A program made the position numbers and the translations under genes. This document shows, one piece after another, positions 34,399 through 42,904 of a DNA stretch of 64,000 bases. The stretch covers positions 1,498,501 through 1,562,500 of the forward strand of contig NZ_CP083350.1 of assembly GCF_020035535.1 (NCBI RefSeq), in the 5' to 3' direction. The notes beneath the pieces are model-generated. The model was not told the origin of the DNA and did no database searches. It was given only the letters and a program-made list of their open reading frames with translations. The DNA comes from Ensifer adhaerens. Its GTDB lineage: Bacteria > Pseudomonadota > Alphaproteobacteria > Rhizobiales > Rhizobiaceae. The number at the start of each line of letters is the position of its first letter. The stretch's first letter is position 1.

Positions 34399-35442
34399 CT
34401 AGGCCGAACTGCGCAGCATGATCTCGGCGCTCAAGAGAATGCGCTCGTCCTCGGGGAAGGCGCCGCCGTCGTCGGTGGTTTCCCCGAGCTTGAACAGAAG
34501 CAGCTCGATCGCCAGCCGCCCGATCTCGTTGTAGTTCTGCGCCACCGTCGTCAGCGGCGGGCAGGTGTAGCGCGACAGCGGGTGATCGTCATGGCCGGCG
34601 ACGCGCAGGTCCGCATCGGCGTCGCGGCCGACCTTGAGGCCCGACTGGAAGGCGGCGGCGATGACGCCGAAGGCGACGCGGTCGTTGGCGCAAAGTACCG
34701 TCTGCGTCGGAAAGCCGCCGGAGCCGAGGATGCGCAGCGTCTCGTCGAAGCCGAATTTTTCGAAATCCCAGGCGGCGTTAGGCGTGGTTTCGACCAGCGT
34801 CGGCTCCATCTTCAGCTGCTGCATCGCTTCCAGATAGGTGTCGCGCCGGGCGAGTGCGTTGTTGTTGACCGGCGGCATGCCGAAGTAGCAGGGTGGGCTG
34901 CCGGAGCGGCAGAGGTAGTCGACCATCAGCCGGAAGCTCTGGCGGTTGTCGGTGCCGACGAAGGAGGAGCTGTCGTCGAGCGGCGAGTCCACATAGATCA
35001 GCGGAATGCTCGCGCCGAGTGCAGACAGCGTCTTGTGATGCGACTGAACGCCGAGGGGGGCGATGATGGCGCCGGCGACGTTCATCGACTTGAAGGTTTC
35101 GATCGCCCGTTCTTCCATCTCCGGCCGCCCGTCGGAGGAGAGCACGAAGGCGAGGAAACCCGCCTGGTTGGCGATGTGCTCGATCCGGCGTGTCAGCGCC
35201 ATGTAGAACGGGTCGGTCGAGTTGGGAACGATGACGCCGAGGATATTGGTGCGGCGGCGGTTGAGGTTGACGGCGAAGATGTTCGGGCGAAAACCTGACT
35301 GCTTGATCGCCGCCTCGATAGCATCCCGGGTTTTCTTGCGGACCGAGCCCGGATCATTGAAGTATTTGGAGACCGTCGGGCGCGACAAGCCGACGAACTC
35401 CGAAAAATCCTCCATGGTCTTGATCTGTCTGTCCACGGTCAC
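34399..35442 (-). CDS. LacI-family regulator of the tagatose-type operon
   Basis: 347 residues. The helix-turn-helix reads MEDFSEFVGLSRPTVSKYFN, followed by the hinge helix and a periplasmic-binding-protein-like domain (NILGVIVPNSTDPFYMALTR, VLCANDRVAFGVIAAAFQSG, RVAGHDDHPLSRYTCPPLTT). It is the last gene of the minus-strand operon that starts with the importer at 41362, separated from the GatZ gene by a RIME-like palindrome. Confidence 0.9.
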   Translation of the reverse strand: MTVDRQIKTMEDFSEFVGLSRPTVSKYFNDPGSVRKKTRDAIEAAIKQSGFRPNIFAVNLNRRRTNILGVIVPNSTDPFYMALTRRIEHIANQAGFLAFVLSSDGRPEMEERAIETFKSMNVAGAIIAPLGVQSHHKTLSALGASIPLIYVDSPLDDSSSFVGTDNRQSFRLMVDYLCRSGSPPCYFGMPPVNNNALARRDTYLEAMQQLKMEPTLVETTPNAAWDFEKFGFDETLRILGSGGFPTQTVLCANDRVAFGVIAAAFQSGLKVGRDADADLRVAGHDDHPLSRYTCPPLTTVAQNYNEIGRLAIELLLFKLGETTDDGGAFPEDERILLSAEIMLRSSA

Positions 35443-35535
35443 TGTGCCCCATATTGTTTTGATTTCGTTTATAGGTTCATTTCTCGGGGATAGGCAGTAC
35501 CGGCCGGCAAATATTCACCGAATGCATGGCCGCTT

Positions 35536-35588
35536 CTCTCAAGAGCGGGATGCGGGTGGAAAACCGCATACACTTTTCCGCATGCCGC
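35536..35588. repeat. RIME-like palindromic repeat
   Basis: The stretch GCGGGATGCGGGTGGAAAAC followed by CGCATACACTTTTCCGCATG has the layout of Rhizobium intergenic mosaic elements. A related copy lies at 40390-40447. It sits between the GatZ and LacI genes and may form a stem-loop in the mRNA. Confidence 0.55.
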
Positions 35589-35589
35589 C

Positions 35590-36870
35590 TTACGCTCGGC
35601 AGGCCATGAAATAATCCTCAAGAACTCTGTCGACGGCAGCAAGAGCCAGTGGTTTTGCTTTGGCGGCGACTTCTCCATCGCGTACGCGTTCGTAACTGCC
35701 GGGGAGATACTGGCTGATCAGCGTTTCCGGTATGGTGACGCCGTCGAGCAGTGCGAGAAGTTCTTCGACGGCTGCCGCGACCTTCGGGTGCGGCCAGTAA
35801 TAGCGGATGCGGTCGCTATAGGAGAAATGCCGCTGCAGCCGCTGAGCTTCCGCCGAGCCGTGGTAATACTTGCCCCAGTTCGCCGGCTCCTCGCGCATCA
35901 CGGTCTCGGTGACCGCCGCCAGCGTCTGCTTGCGAGCCTCGGGGAAGAGGAAGGCGGCGATCTGGTCGAGGCCGTAAAGCGCTTCGCGCAGCGCGAAGGT
36001 CAGGCCCGGGCCGACCTTGAGAATGGCAAAGCCATCGGAGACAAGAGCGCGCAGCGCCTCCGGCGTCTGGTAGTCGGTCGAATGCGCCTCGAAGACGACG
36101 CCGTCGAGCTGTTTCAGGCTGGCGCTGAGCTTTGCCGCTTTCGCCCTGTCATAGGCGATGACGTTCTCGTTGCCGAACTCGACGCCCGGCTGGACCACCG
36201 CGCCGACGACCCGCCCGAAGGCATCGGCAGCACCAGCTTTCTCGAAGGCCTGACGATGTATCGACACGGTCTCGATCGCAGCCTCGGGTGCGGTGACTTC
36301 CAGCGTGTCGAGCTCTTCCAGCGCACCGCCCGGAACCGGTACTTCGGTGCCGATAATATAGACGGGGGCGACGCCATTCCCTCCGCGAATGGCACCTTCT
36401 GCGGCCGCAGCGAGCCGAGCTGCGCGCTCCGCCGTCACCGCATCGGGCAGCGCCACCGGCTCGCCGGCGCAGCCCATGCTGGTGTCCAGATGTAGCTTGG
36501 TGAAGCCGGCCTTCGCATAGGCCTCAATCATCGTCTCGGCCTTGGCCATCGCCTCATCCGCCGGCAGATGCTTCCACGGGTTCGGACCGAGATGGTCGCC
36601 ACCGAGGATGATCTTTTCCTTGGGGAAGGCGACGCGATCGGCGATCTCGGCGACGAAGCGAGTGAAATCGGCGGGTGTCATGCCGGTATAGCCGCCGTCC
36701 TGGTTCACCTGGTTGCAGGTCGCCTCGATCAGCAGAGCGGCACCTTCATCGCGTGCGCGCAGCATGGCGGCTTCGATTACCAGCGGGTGGGCCGAGCAGA
36801 CGGAGGGAATGCCGCGCGGGCCGGGGCGTTCGGACCAGCGGGCGATGTCGATCAGCAGGTTCTGTTGCAT
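35590..36870 (-). CDS. GatZ/KbaZ-family protein, probably D-tagatose 6-phosphate 4-epimerase
   Basis: 426 residues, full family length. RGIPSVCSAHPLVIEAAMLR, LIEATCNQVNQDGGYTGMTP, LGGDHLGPNPWKHLPADEAM and KLHLDTSMGCAG are signature segments. In E. coli GatZ assists the class II aldolase GatY, but no GatY is in this locus. In Agrobacterium tumefaciens a GatZ relative next to a tagatose kinase acts alone as a D-tagatose 6-phosphate 4-epimerase. The same gene pair here makes that the better call. Confidence 0.85.
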   Translation of the reverse strand: MQQNLLIDIARWSERPGPRGIPSVCSAHPLVIEAAMLRARDEGAALLIEATCNQVNQDGGYTGMTPADFTRFVAEIADRVAFPKEKIILGGDHLGPNPWKHLPADEAMAKAETMIEAYAKAGFTKLHLDTSMGCAGEPVALPDAVTAERAARLAAAAEGAIRGGNGVAPVYIIGTEVPVPGGALEELDTLEVTAPEAAIETVSIHRQAFEKAGAADAFGRVVGAVVQPGVEFGNENVIAYDRAKAAKLSASLKQLDGVVFEAHSTDYQTPEALRALVSDGFAILKVGPGLTFALREALYGLDQIAAFLFPEARKQTLAAVTETVMREEPANWGKYYHGSAEAQRLQRHFSYSDRIRYYWPHPKVAAAVEELLALLDGVTIPETLISQYLPGSYERVRDGEVAAKAKPLALAAVDRVLEDYFMACRA

Positions 36871-36875
36871 GGCGG

Positions 36876-37817
36876 TCAGCCCTTTTGCGCGTTGATGAAG
36901 GTTTCGAGATCGGCTCGCGTCGAGGCGCCTTCCATCGGGCCGGAAATCATGACGGCGCGCGCGCCCGAGGCATTGGCAAATTCCAGCGCTTCAGCGGGCT
37001 TTGCCCCGTTCAGCCAGAAGGTGACGAAGGTCGCGCCGAAGCAGTCGCCGGCGCCGGTGGGGTCGACTTCCTCGACCGCAAAGCCGGGGTGCGAGAGCGT
37101 CGTTTCGCGATCGAAGTAGCTCGCGCCATCGGCGCCGCGCTTGACGACGACCACCTTGATGCCGGTGGCGAGCAGTTCCGAAACCGCCTCGGCGTCGGTC
37201 TTCGCCTCGGTAAAGAGGAAGAGCTCCGCGCCACTCGGCAGGAATACGTCGGTCTTGGCGAGCACCGTCTGCAGCGCCTCGCGCATGCCGGGGCTGTCGA
37301 GGATTTCGGGGCGAAGGTTCGGGTCGAAGGAGACCGTGCCGCCGGCCGATTTGATGATCTCGATCGCGGCGATGATGCTCTCGACGACGCTCGGGGCGTA
37401 GAGCGACGAGCCCATCACATGCAGGTGGCTGCAGGTTCCGACCAGCGCGCGGGTTGCCTTATCGAGCCTGATCGTACCGCAGGCGCTGTGGCGGATGTTG
37501 AAGACGAAGGCGCGGCTGCCGTCGGCGCGGTAGCGCACAAAGGCGCTGCCGGTGGTGCCGAGCGGATCGACTGATATACCCGAGATGTCGACGCCGTCTG
37601 CTTTCAACCGATCGAGGTTGACATGGCCGAAGTCGTCGTCGCCGACGCGCGAGATCATTGCTGCTGCCTGACCGAGCTTGCCGGCCTGGTCGATGAAGAT
37701 CGCCGGCGCGCCCGAGGGGTAGGGGCCGATCAGAGGGGTCGCCTGGCGAAAGCCGTCGCCCTTTTCGGTCGCGATGATCTCCACGAGGATTTCGCCGATC
37801 GTCAGTATCTTGTGCAT
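36876..37817 (-). CDS. PfkB-family sugar kinase, probably D-tagatose kinase
   Basis: 313 residues from the ATG at 37817 (MHKILTIGEILVEIIATEKG). PfkB signatures: GQAAAMISRVGDDDFGHVNL near the N-terminus and VDPTGAGDCFGATFVTFWL (catalytic Asp in GAGD) near the C-terminus. The neighbours (CUT2 importer and GatZ-family epimerase) match the tagatose kinase locus of Agrobacterium. It would phosphorylate imported or oxidised D-tagatose at O6. Confidence 0.85.
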   Translation of the reverse strand: MHKILTIGEILVEIIATEKGDGFRQATPLIGPYPSGAPAIFIDQAGKLGQAAAMISRVGDDDFGHVNLDRLKADGVDISGISVDPLGTTGSAFVRYRADGSRAFVFNIRHSACGTIRLDKATRALVGTCSHLHVMGSSLYAPSVVESIIAAIEIIKSAGGTVSFDPNLRPEILDSPGMREALQTVLAKTDVFLPSGAELFLFTEAKTDAEAVSELLATGIKVVVVKRGADGASYFDRETTLSHPGFAVEEVDPTGAGDCFGATFVTFWLNGAKPAEALEFANASGARAVMISGPMEGASTRADLETFINAQKG

Positions 37818-37840
37818 GGGGTTATGTCTCTTCGGAAAGA

Positions 37841-38803
37841 TCAGCGCTTTGCCTGCTTGGCGCGCACGTCGAGCCAAACGGCGATCAGGATCACCAGGCC
37901 CTTGACGATGAGCTGGTAGAAGTAGGGGACCGACAGCATGTTCATGCCGTTGTTCATGACGCCGATGATGAGCGCGCCGATCAGCGTGCCGACCATGGTG
38001 CCGACGCCACCGGCAAGCGAGGTGCCGCCGAGCACGGCCGCCGCGATCGCGTCGAGTTCGTAGCTCATGCCGGCATTGGTCTGGGCGGAAAACAGGCGGG
38101 ACGACAGAAGCACGCCGCTGATCGCCGCCATCACGCCCGAGATCATGAAGATGGTGATCTTCAGCCGGTCCACCTTGATGCCGGAATAGACGGCCGCCTC
38201 GCGGTTGCCGCCCGTCAGGTAGGCGCGGCGGCCGAAGCTCGTCTTGCTCAAGAGGATGTGGTTGACGAGGAAGAGGACGGCGACGACCCAGATGATGATG
38301 GGCAGGCCGAGGAAACTTTCGGTACCGATGGCGGTCCACGTCGAATTCTCGATCATCGCCGGCGCGCCGTTGGTCGGCAGGCTGACCATGCCGCGGTAGA
38401 TGCCCATGGTCGCGACGGTGACGATGAAGGATGGCAGCAGCAGCTTTGCCGTCAGCACGCCGTTCAGCATCCCCATCAGCGCGCCCGCAAGAAGCGTGAT
38501 GACGAGCGCCGGCGCGAAGCCGAGGCCGAAGGTGAAACACTGCGCTCCAACCATGCCGGCGACCGCAATGATCGAGCCGACCGAAAGGTCGATCTCGCCA
38601 AGCAGGATCACCCAGGTCATCCCGAAGGCGGCGATCGCCACCACGGCCACCTGCTGCAGGATGTTCATGAAGTTGACGACCGACATGAAGCGCGGATTAA
38701 GGAAGGAGAAGATGACGCAGAGCATCACCAGCGACAGCAGAATGCCGCCATATTGTTTCAGGGCTCGCATGAAAGCGGCCTGGGCTTCGGATTGCTGTGT
38801 CAT
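37841..38803 (-). CDS. CUT2 sugar ABC transporter permease
   Basis: 320 residues from the ATG at 38803, overlapping the ATPase stop by four bases. About ten hydrophobic segments, with the RbsC-family signatures WVILLGEIDLSVGSIIAVAG and LGGTSLAGGVGTMVGTLIGA. It forms the membrane channel as a homodimer. The frame in-phase upstream of 38803 belongs to the shadow of the ATPase. Confidence 0.92.
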   Translation of the reverse strand: MTQQSEAQAAFMRALKQYGGILLSLVMLCVIFSFLNPRFMSVVNFMNILQQVAVVAIAAFGMTWVILLGEIDLSVGSIIAVAGMVGAQCFTFGLGFAPALVITLLAGALMGMLNGVLTAKLLLPSFIVTVATMGIYRGMVSLPTNGAPAMIENSTWTAIGTESFLGLPIIIWVVAVLFLVNHILLSKTSFGRRAYLTGGNREAAVYSGIKVDRLKITIFMISGVMAAISGVLLSSRLFSAQTNAGMSYELDAIAAAVLGGTSLAGGVGTMVGTLIGALIIGVMNNGMNMLSVPYFYQLIVKGLVILIAVWLDVRAKQAKR

Positions 38804-40311
38804 GATTGGAATCCCGTTGCGTGCGCCATGATCGTTTCGGGGTTGAGGTCGGTGCCGGAAAGCGTTGCGCCGATGACGCCCTCGTGCATGACGACGACGC
38901 GGTCGCTCATTCCCAGAACCTCCGGCAGCTCGGAGGAGATCAGCAGGATCGCCGTTCCCTCGGCCGCCAGCTGGCGGATGATCTTGTAGATTTCGAACTT
39001 GGCGCCGACGTCGACGCCGCGGGTGGGCTCGTCGAGGATCAGCACCTTGGGCCGGGTCAGCAGCCACTTGGCGAGCACGATCTTCTGCTGGTTGCCGCCG
39101 CTGAGCGAACCGGATGGCGTGTCGAGCGAATGCGTTTTGATCGCCAGTCGCCCGACTTCCGCGGCAGCGGCTTCGCGTTCTGCACGCTTGCGGGTGAAAC
39201 CGAGCGGTCCGGTAAAGTCGGCAAGGGCCGCCATCGAGATGTTCCAGCCGACGCTGTGGCTGAGGACGAGGCCCTCTTCCTTGCGGTTTTCGGTGACGAA
39301 GCCGATGCCGCGCGAAATTGCCTCTGCCGGCGAGCGGAAGCGGACCGGTTGTCCCTCGAAGCGCACAGTCCCGGTCGCGGCCTTCATGCCGAAGAGGGCG
39401 TTCATCACCTCAGAACGGCCGGACCCGACGAGGCCGAAGAAACCGAGGATCTCGCCGGACCGGATGTCGAAGGAGATGTCCTCGAATTCGCCGTCGCGGG
39501 TAAGGCCGTCGACCGAGAGAACCGGCGTGGCATCCGCCTTCTGCTCGTGCGTCGCTGGCGGATAGATTTCGTCCATGCGCCGGCCGACCATCAGCGCGAT
39601 CAGCGCCTCGATGGTGACGTCGTCGCGATCATGGGTGGAGACATATTCGCCGTCGCGGATGACCGTGATGTCATCGCTGAGCCGCATGATCTCTTCCATG
39701 CGGTGCGAGATGTAGATGACGGCGACCCCGCGGCTCTTCAGCCGCGCGATGATGTCGAAGAGGATCTCGGCCTCGCTGTCGCTGAGCGACGACGTCGGCT
39801 CGTCGAGAATGACGACCTTGGCCTCGTGGCTGAGGCCCTTGGCAATCTCGACCAGCTGGCGCTGGGCGATCGAGAGATTGCCGACCTTCTCGCTGACATC
39901 GATAGGCAGGCCGAGATCGGCGACGATCGCGCGGGCCCTGGCGACGAGCTCCTTGTCGTTGATGAAGCCGAAGCGGCGCGGCTCGCGGGTGGCGAGAATG
40001 TTTTCAGCCACCGTCAGGTTGCTGCAGAGGCTGAGTTCCTGGAAGACGATGGCGAGCCCGAGGGCGGCGGCATCCTGCGGATTGCGCGGCCGGTAGGCGC
40101 GCCCATCGAGGGCGATTTCTCCCGAGGTTGCCTCGTGTACTCCCGCGAGGATCTTCATCAATGTCGATTTGCCGGCACCATTTTCGCCGAGCAGCGTGTG
40201 CACCCGGCCGCGCCGGACCTTGAGGCGCATGCCCTTCAGCGCCGCGACCTGGCCGAAGGATTTGGTGACGTTGTCGATTTCGAGAATGGTATCCGTGTTC
40301 GAACCATGCAT
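38800..40311 (-). CDS. CUT2 sugar ABC transporter ATP-binding protein
   Basis: 503 residues from the ATG at 40311 with AAGGAGG upstream. Two ATPase domains as in RbsA/MglA: Walker [10 protein letters not shown] with the LSIAQRQLVEIAK signature and VVILDEPTSSL in the first, and a degenerate Walker A (GLVGSGRSE) with [15 protein letters not shown] and [12 protein letters not shown] in the second. It energises import of the sugar handled by the downstream kinase. Confidence 0.93.
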   Translation of the reverse strand: MHGSNTDTILEIDNVTKSFGQVAALKGMRLKVRRGRVHTLLGENGAGKSTLMKILAGVHEATSGEIALDGRAYRPRNPQDAAALGLAIVFQELSLCSNLTVAENILATREPRRFGFINDKELVARARAIVADLGLPIDVSEKVGNLSIAQRQLVEIAKGLSHEAKVVILDEPTSSLSDSEAEILFDIIARLKSRGVAVIYISHRMEEIMRLSDDITVIRDGEYVSTHDRDDVTIEALIALMVGRRMDEIYPPATHEQKADATPVLSVDGLTRDGEFEDISFDIRSGEILGFFGLVGSGRSEVMNALFGMKAATGTVRFEGQPVRFRSPAEAISRGIGFVTENRKEEGLVLSHSVGWNISMAALADFTGPLGFTRKRAEREAAAAEVGRLAIKTHSLDTPSGSLSGGNQQKIVLAKWLLTRPKVLILDEPTRGVDVGAKFEIYKIIRQLAAEGTAILLISSELPEVLGMSDRVVVMHEGVIGATLSGTDLNPETIMAHATGFQS

Positions 40312-40389
40312 GGCGGCCTCCTTCGGGTCAGCCGAGGGGACGCCGCCGGCCAAGGGCCGGGGCGTGCACCCCGATGTTTGCCGCCGCCT

Positions 40390-40447
40390 TTCGATCGGAG
40401 CAGGATGCGGGCGGACAACCGCACACACTTTCCTGATCTCGCCCTTG
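40390..40447. repeat. RIME-like palindromic repeat
   Basis: GATCGGAGCAGGATGCGGGC and ACCGCACACACTTTCCTGAT form the same mosaic element as at 35536-35588. It lies between the binding-protein and ATPase genes, a position where stem-loops often favour higher expression of the binding protein. Confidence 0.55.
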
Positions 40448-40471
40448 AGGCGGCGGCAGTCCTGGGAGGAC

Positions 40472-41362
40472 TTACTTCGCGGTGTAGACGCCCGGAACGA
40501 TCGGCTGTTCGGCCGGAACGGTCTCGCCGGCGGCAACCTTGACGGCCGTGTCGACCGCCTGCTTGCCCATCTGGTCCGGGAATTGCTGGATGACGCCGAC
40601 CATGACCGGGTTGGTGTCGACCGCGTCGCGGGCCTCCTTCATGCCGTCGAAGCCGATGACCTTGACCTGGGATTCGAGACCCGCAGCCTTCACCGCAACG
40701 GCGGCGGCAAGTGCCGCGTCATCGCCAAAGCCGAAGATGCCGGTGATATCAGGATTGGCCTGCAGCATGTTCTGGGCGGCGGCCAGTGCTTCGGCGCGGG
40801 TGATGCCGGTCTGGATCGCGACGATCTCCATGTCGGGATGCTTGGCGATCGCTTCCTTGAAGCCGTTGACGCGGTTCACGACCGACTGGACCGTCGGATA
40901 GTCGATGACGGCGACCTTGCCCTTGTTGTCGAGAACCTTGGCCATCAGCTCGCCGGCCTTGACGCCGCCGGTGAAGTTGTCGGTGCCGATATGCGAGGTA
41001 ACGGTCGCCCCATTGGCCGGAACGTCGACGGTGATCACCTTGATGCCGGCCTTTTCGGCCTTCTCGATCGCGGCGCGCACGCCCTGGCTGTCGACCGGCG
41101 AAATGACGATGACGTCGACGCCCTTGACGATGAAGTCCTCGACATCGGCGAGCTGCTTGTTGAGGTCCTGGTTGGCGATCGAGACTTCAAGCTTGACGTT
41201 CTTGGCTTCGGCCTCGGCTTTCATCGCGTCGGCGAGCTCGATGTAGAACGGATGCTGCTGCGTCAGCAGCGACGCACCGATGCCGTCGGCGAAAGCCGAG
41301 GAGGCGAGGAGCGAGAGCGCCGTGCCGGCGACGAGCGATTTCAGAATGCGGGACATGTTCAT
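40472..41362 (-). CDS. CUT2 sugar ABC transporter substrate-binding protein
   Basis: 296 residues from the ATG at 41362, with GGAGG upstream. A signal peptide (LVAGTALSLLASSAFA) is followed by the type I periplasmic binding fold: FYIELADAMKAEAEAKNVKL, VIVISPVDSQGVRAAIEKAE and IFGFGDDAALAAAVAVKAAG. The substrate is inferred from operon partners to be a tagatose-related sugar or polyol. It begins the operon that runs to 34399. Confidence 0.92.
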   Translation of the reverse strand: MNMSRILKSLVAGTALSLLASSAFADGIGASLLTQQHPFYIELADAMKAEAEAKNVKLEVSIANQDLNKQLADVEDFIVKGVDVIVISPVDSQGVRAAIEKAEKAGIKVITVDVPANGATVTSHIGTDNFTGGVKAGELMAKVLDNKGKVAVIDYPTVQSVVNRVNGFKEAIAKHPDMEIVAIQTGITRAEALAAAQNMLQANPDITGIFGFGDDAALAAAVAVKAAGLESQVKVIGFDGMKEARDAVDTNPVMVGVIQQFPDQMGKQAVDTAVKVAAGETVPAEQPIVPGVYTAK

Positions 41363-41657
41363 GGTTTCCTCCCTGGAAACGGCGTGGGCCTTCGTATCGC
41401 GATCCAAGCTGGCGAGGTCCCCTCGCCGCCGTCTTGGTGAAGGCGTAAAAACCACAAAACTTTGCGCGCGTCAATTTTTAAAAATACGCAAACAAACAAA
41501 TAAACGTATAACGAGAAAATTTTAGGTGACCTCGTCACCGTTCGTCGCTGGCCCGACGGCGTGGCGGGACGAGGTTGTTCAAGTTCGCAGCGGGGATGGC
41601 TTGCCTTTATCCCGCATTGCGCCAGATAGCGTGGCAAACGGCGACGGAGACGAGATC
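41363..41657. promoter_or_regulatory. Divergent promoter region of the tagatose-type operon
   Basis: An A+T-rich stretch (41470-41525) between the binding-protein and acylphosphatase genes contains the 12-bp palindrome ATTTTTAAAAAT (41475-41486). It is the likely place for the operon promoter and LacI operator. Exact elements cannot be fixed by eye. Confidence 0.4.
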
Positions 41658-41942
41658 ATGACGAAGGTCAACAGGACGGCGCTGGTCCGAATCCTCGGGC
41701 GGGTACAAGGTGTTAGCTTCAGGGTTTGGGCGCGGGACGAGGCGCAGAAGCTCGGTCTCGACGGATGGGTTCGAAACGAGGCCGATGGCTCGGTTGCCGC
41801 TCTGATCAGCGGCCCGGAGGACGCGGTCACCCTTATGCTCGAGCGCCTGCATGACGGCCCGCCGGCCGCATGGGTTTCGAAGGTCGTTGCTGAATTCGTC
41901 GAAGCGCCGGAGGGTGTCAACGGCTTTCGAATCACCCGATAG
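41658..41942 (+). CDS. acyP: Acylphosphatase
   Basis: 94 residues, the normal family size, with GGAGACGAG before the ATG. RILGRVQGVSFRVWARDEAQ is the phosphate-binding loop with the catalytic Arg, and LDGWVRNEADGSVAALISGP includes the catalytic Asn. It hydrolyses carboxyl-phosphate bonds such as acetyl phosphate or 1,3-bisphosphoglycerate. It stands alone, divergent from the importer operon. Confidence 0.9.
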   Translation: MTKVNRTALVRILGRVQGVSFRVWARDEAQKLGLDGWVRNEADGSVAALISGPEDAVTLMLERLHDGPPAAWVSKVVAEFVEAPEGVNGFRITR

Positions 41943-42007
41943 GCAGGCCTTCAGCCGAAACTACCGCCGCCTGGTTTTGACCGGGCGGCCATCGCCCAAG
42001 CGCGAAA

Positions 42008-42697
42008 TCAACGTTGCGCTTCGAGCTTGCTCGTTTTCTGCTCGCCCGTCGGTCGGCCATAGGCCCGCAGAAAAGTCTGAACCGCCTTGCGGGCACTTTC
42101 CTCAAGTTCGGCCTCGCCTGGAGCCTCGCCGAATAGCCCGCCCATCTGCAGGTCCGCCTTGATCAGCGCGATGAACTGCCGGGCGGCGAGGTCAAAATCA
42201 TCGATATCGAGCGGCGCCCGGTGCGCAAGCCGCGCAAAAAGTGCAGCCAGCGCACGATCGGTCTTGCCTGGCCCCTGTTCGCGCCAGAACTGAAAGAGAT
42301 GCGGATAGCGATTGCCTTCGGTCGCGATCAGCTTCTGGATGAACTTTGCGTCCTGGTTGCAGATGCAGTTCTTGTTAAGACGCACCGCGAAGGCGGCAAG
42401 GTCCTCTTCGAGATTGTCGGCGCGTTCAGGGAAGGTCGCGAGGATCGAAAAGAGCACGCCGTTGGTGCGATCCATGATGTCCTGGATCACCGCCATGAAC
42501 AGCGTCTCTTTTTCGCGATAGTGGTTGTAGACCGTCTGGCGCGATACGCCGGCTTCGGCGGCGATCTCGTCGATGCTCGCACCGGAAAAGCCCTCGCGGC
42601 AAAAAACGTCTGCAGCGGCTTCGAGGATCGAGACGCGTTTCGCAAGCTGCCCTTTTTGCACGCGGACATCAGGCGAGGCGGGGTCATGTTTTTTCAT
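42008..42697 (-). CDS. TetR-family regulator, divergent from the efflux gene
   Basis: 229 residues. The helix-turn-helix reads SILEAAADVFCREGFSGASI, then AAEAGVSRQTVYNHYREKET. The C-terminus resembles the AefR-like C-terminal domain (TetR_C) with ATEGNRYPHLFQFWREQGP. It is divergent from the MFS gene at 42905, and palindromes lie between them, so it probably represses that pump and itself. Confidence 0.9.
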   Translation of the reverse strand: MKKHDPASPDVRVQKGQLAKRVSILEAAADVFCREGFSGASIDEIAAEAGVSRQTVYNHYREKETLFMAVIQDIMDRTNGVLFSILATFPERADNLEEDLAAFAVRLNKNCICNQDAKFIQKLIATEGNRYPHLFQFWREQGPGKTDRALAALFARLAHRAPLDIDDFDLAARQFIALIKADLQMGGLFGEAPGEAELEESARKAVQTFLRAYGRPTGEQKTSKLEAQR

Positions 42698-42724
42698 GGA
42701 GCGAAGATAAGGCCCATTGACGAT

Positions 42725-42770
42725 TTAGACAATGGTGTCTAATTTTACACTTGTGTCCAAATTAATGGAC
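42725..42770. promoter_or_regulatory. Two palindromes, TetR operator candidates
   Basis: TTAGACAATGGTGTCTAA (42725-42742, arms of 7) and GTCCAAATTAATGGAC (42755-42770) lie just upstream of the TetR start and on the promoter side of the MFS gene. Both have the size expected for TetR dimers. Confidence 0.5.
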
Positions 42771-42904
42771 TAAGTAGTCAGCGCAGGATGCGTCTCCCAA
42801 CGTTCGATCCTGGCACGACCGTCATCTTTCGAGTTTCAATCCTGGCGGCAGCGATGCCGGCCTTGCGCCGGAACATTTGTCGCGATTTCTGAAAGATAAT
42901 TGCC

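Noticed and set aside
38806..40542. Long open frame (578 codons) on the plus strand opposite the CUT2 ATPase gene
   Set aside because: It mirrors a clear ABC ATPase, has no ribosome site, and its composition is that of an antisense frame in G+C-rich DNA.
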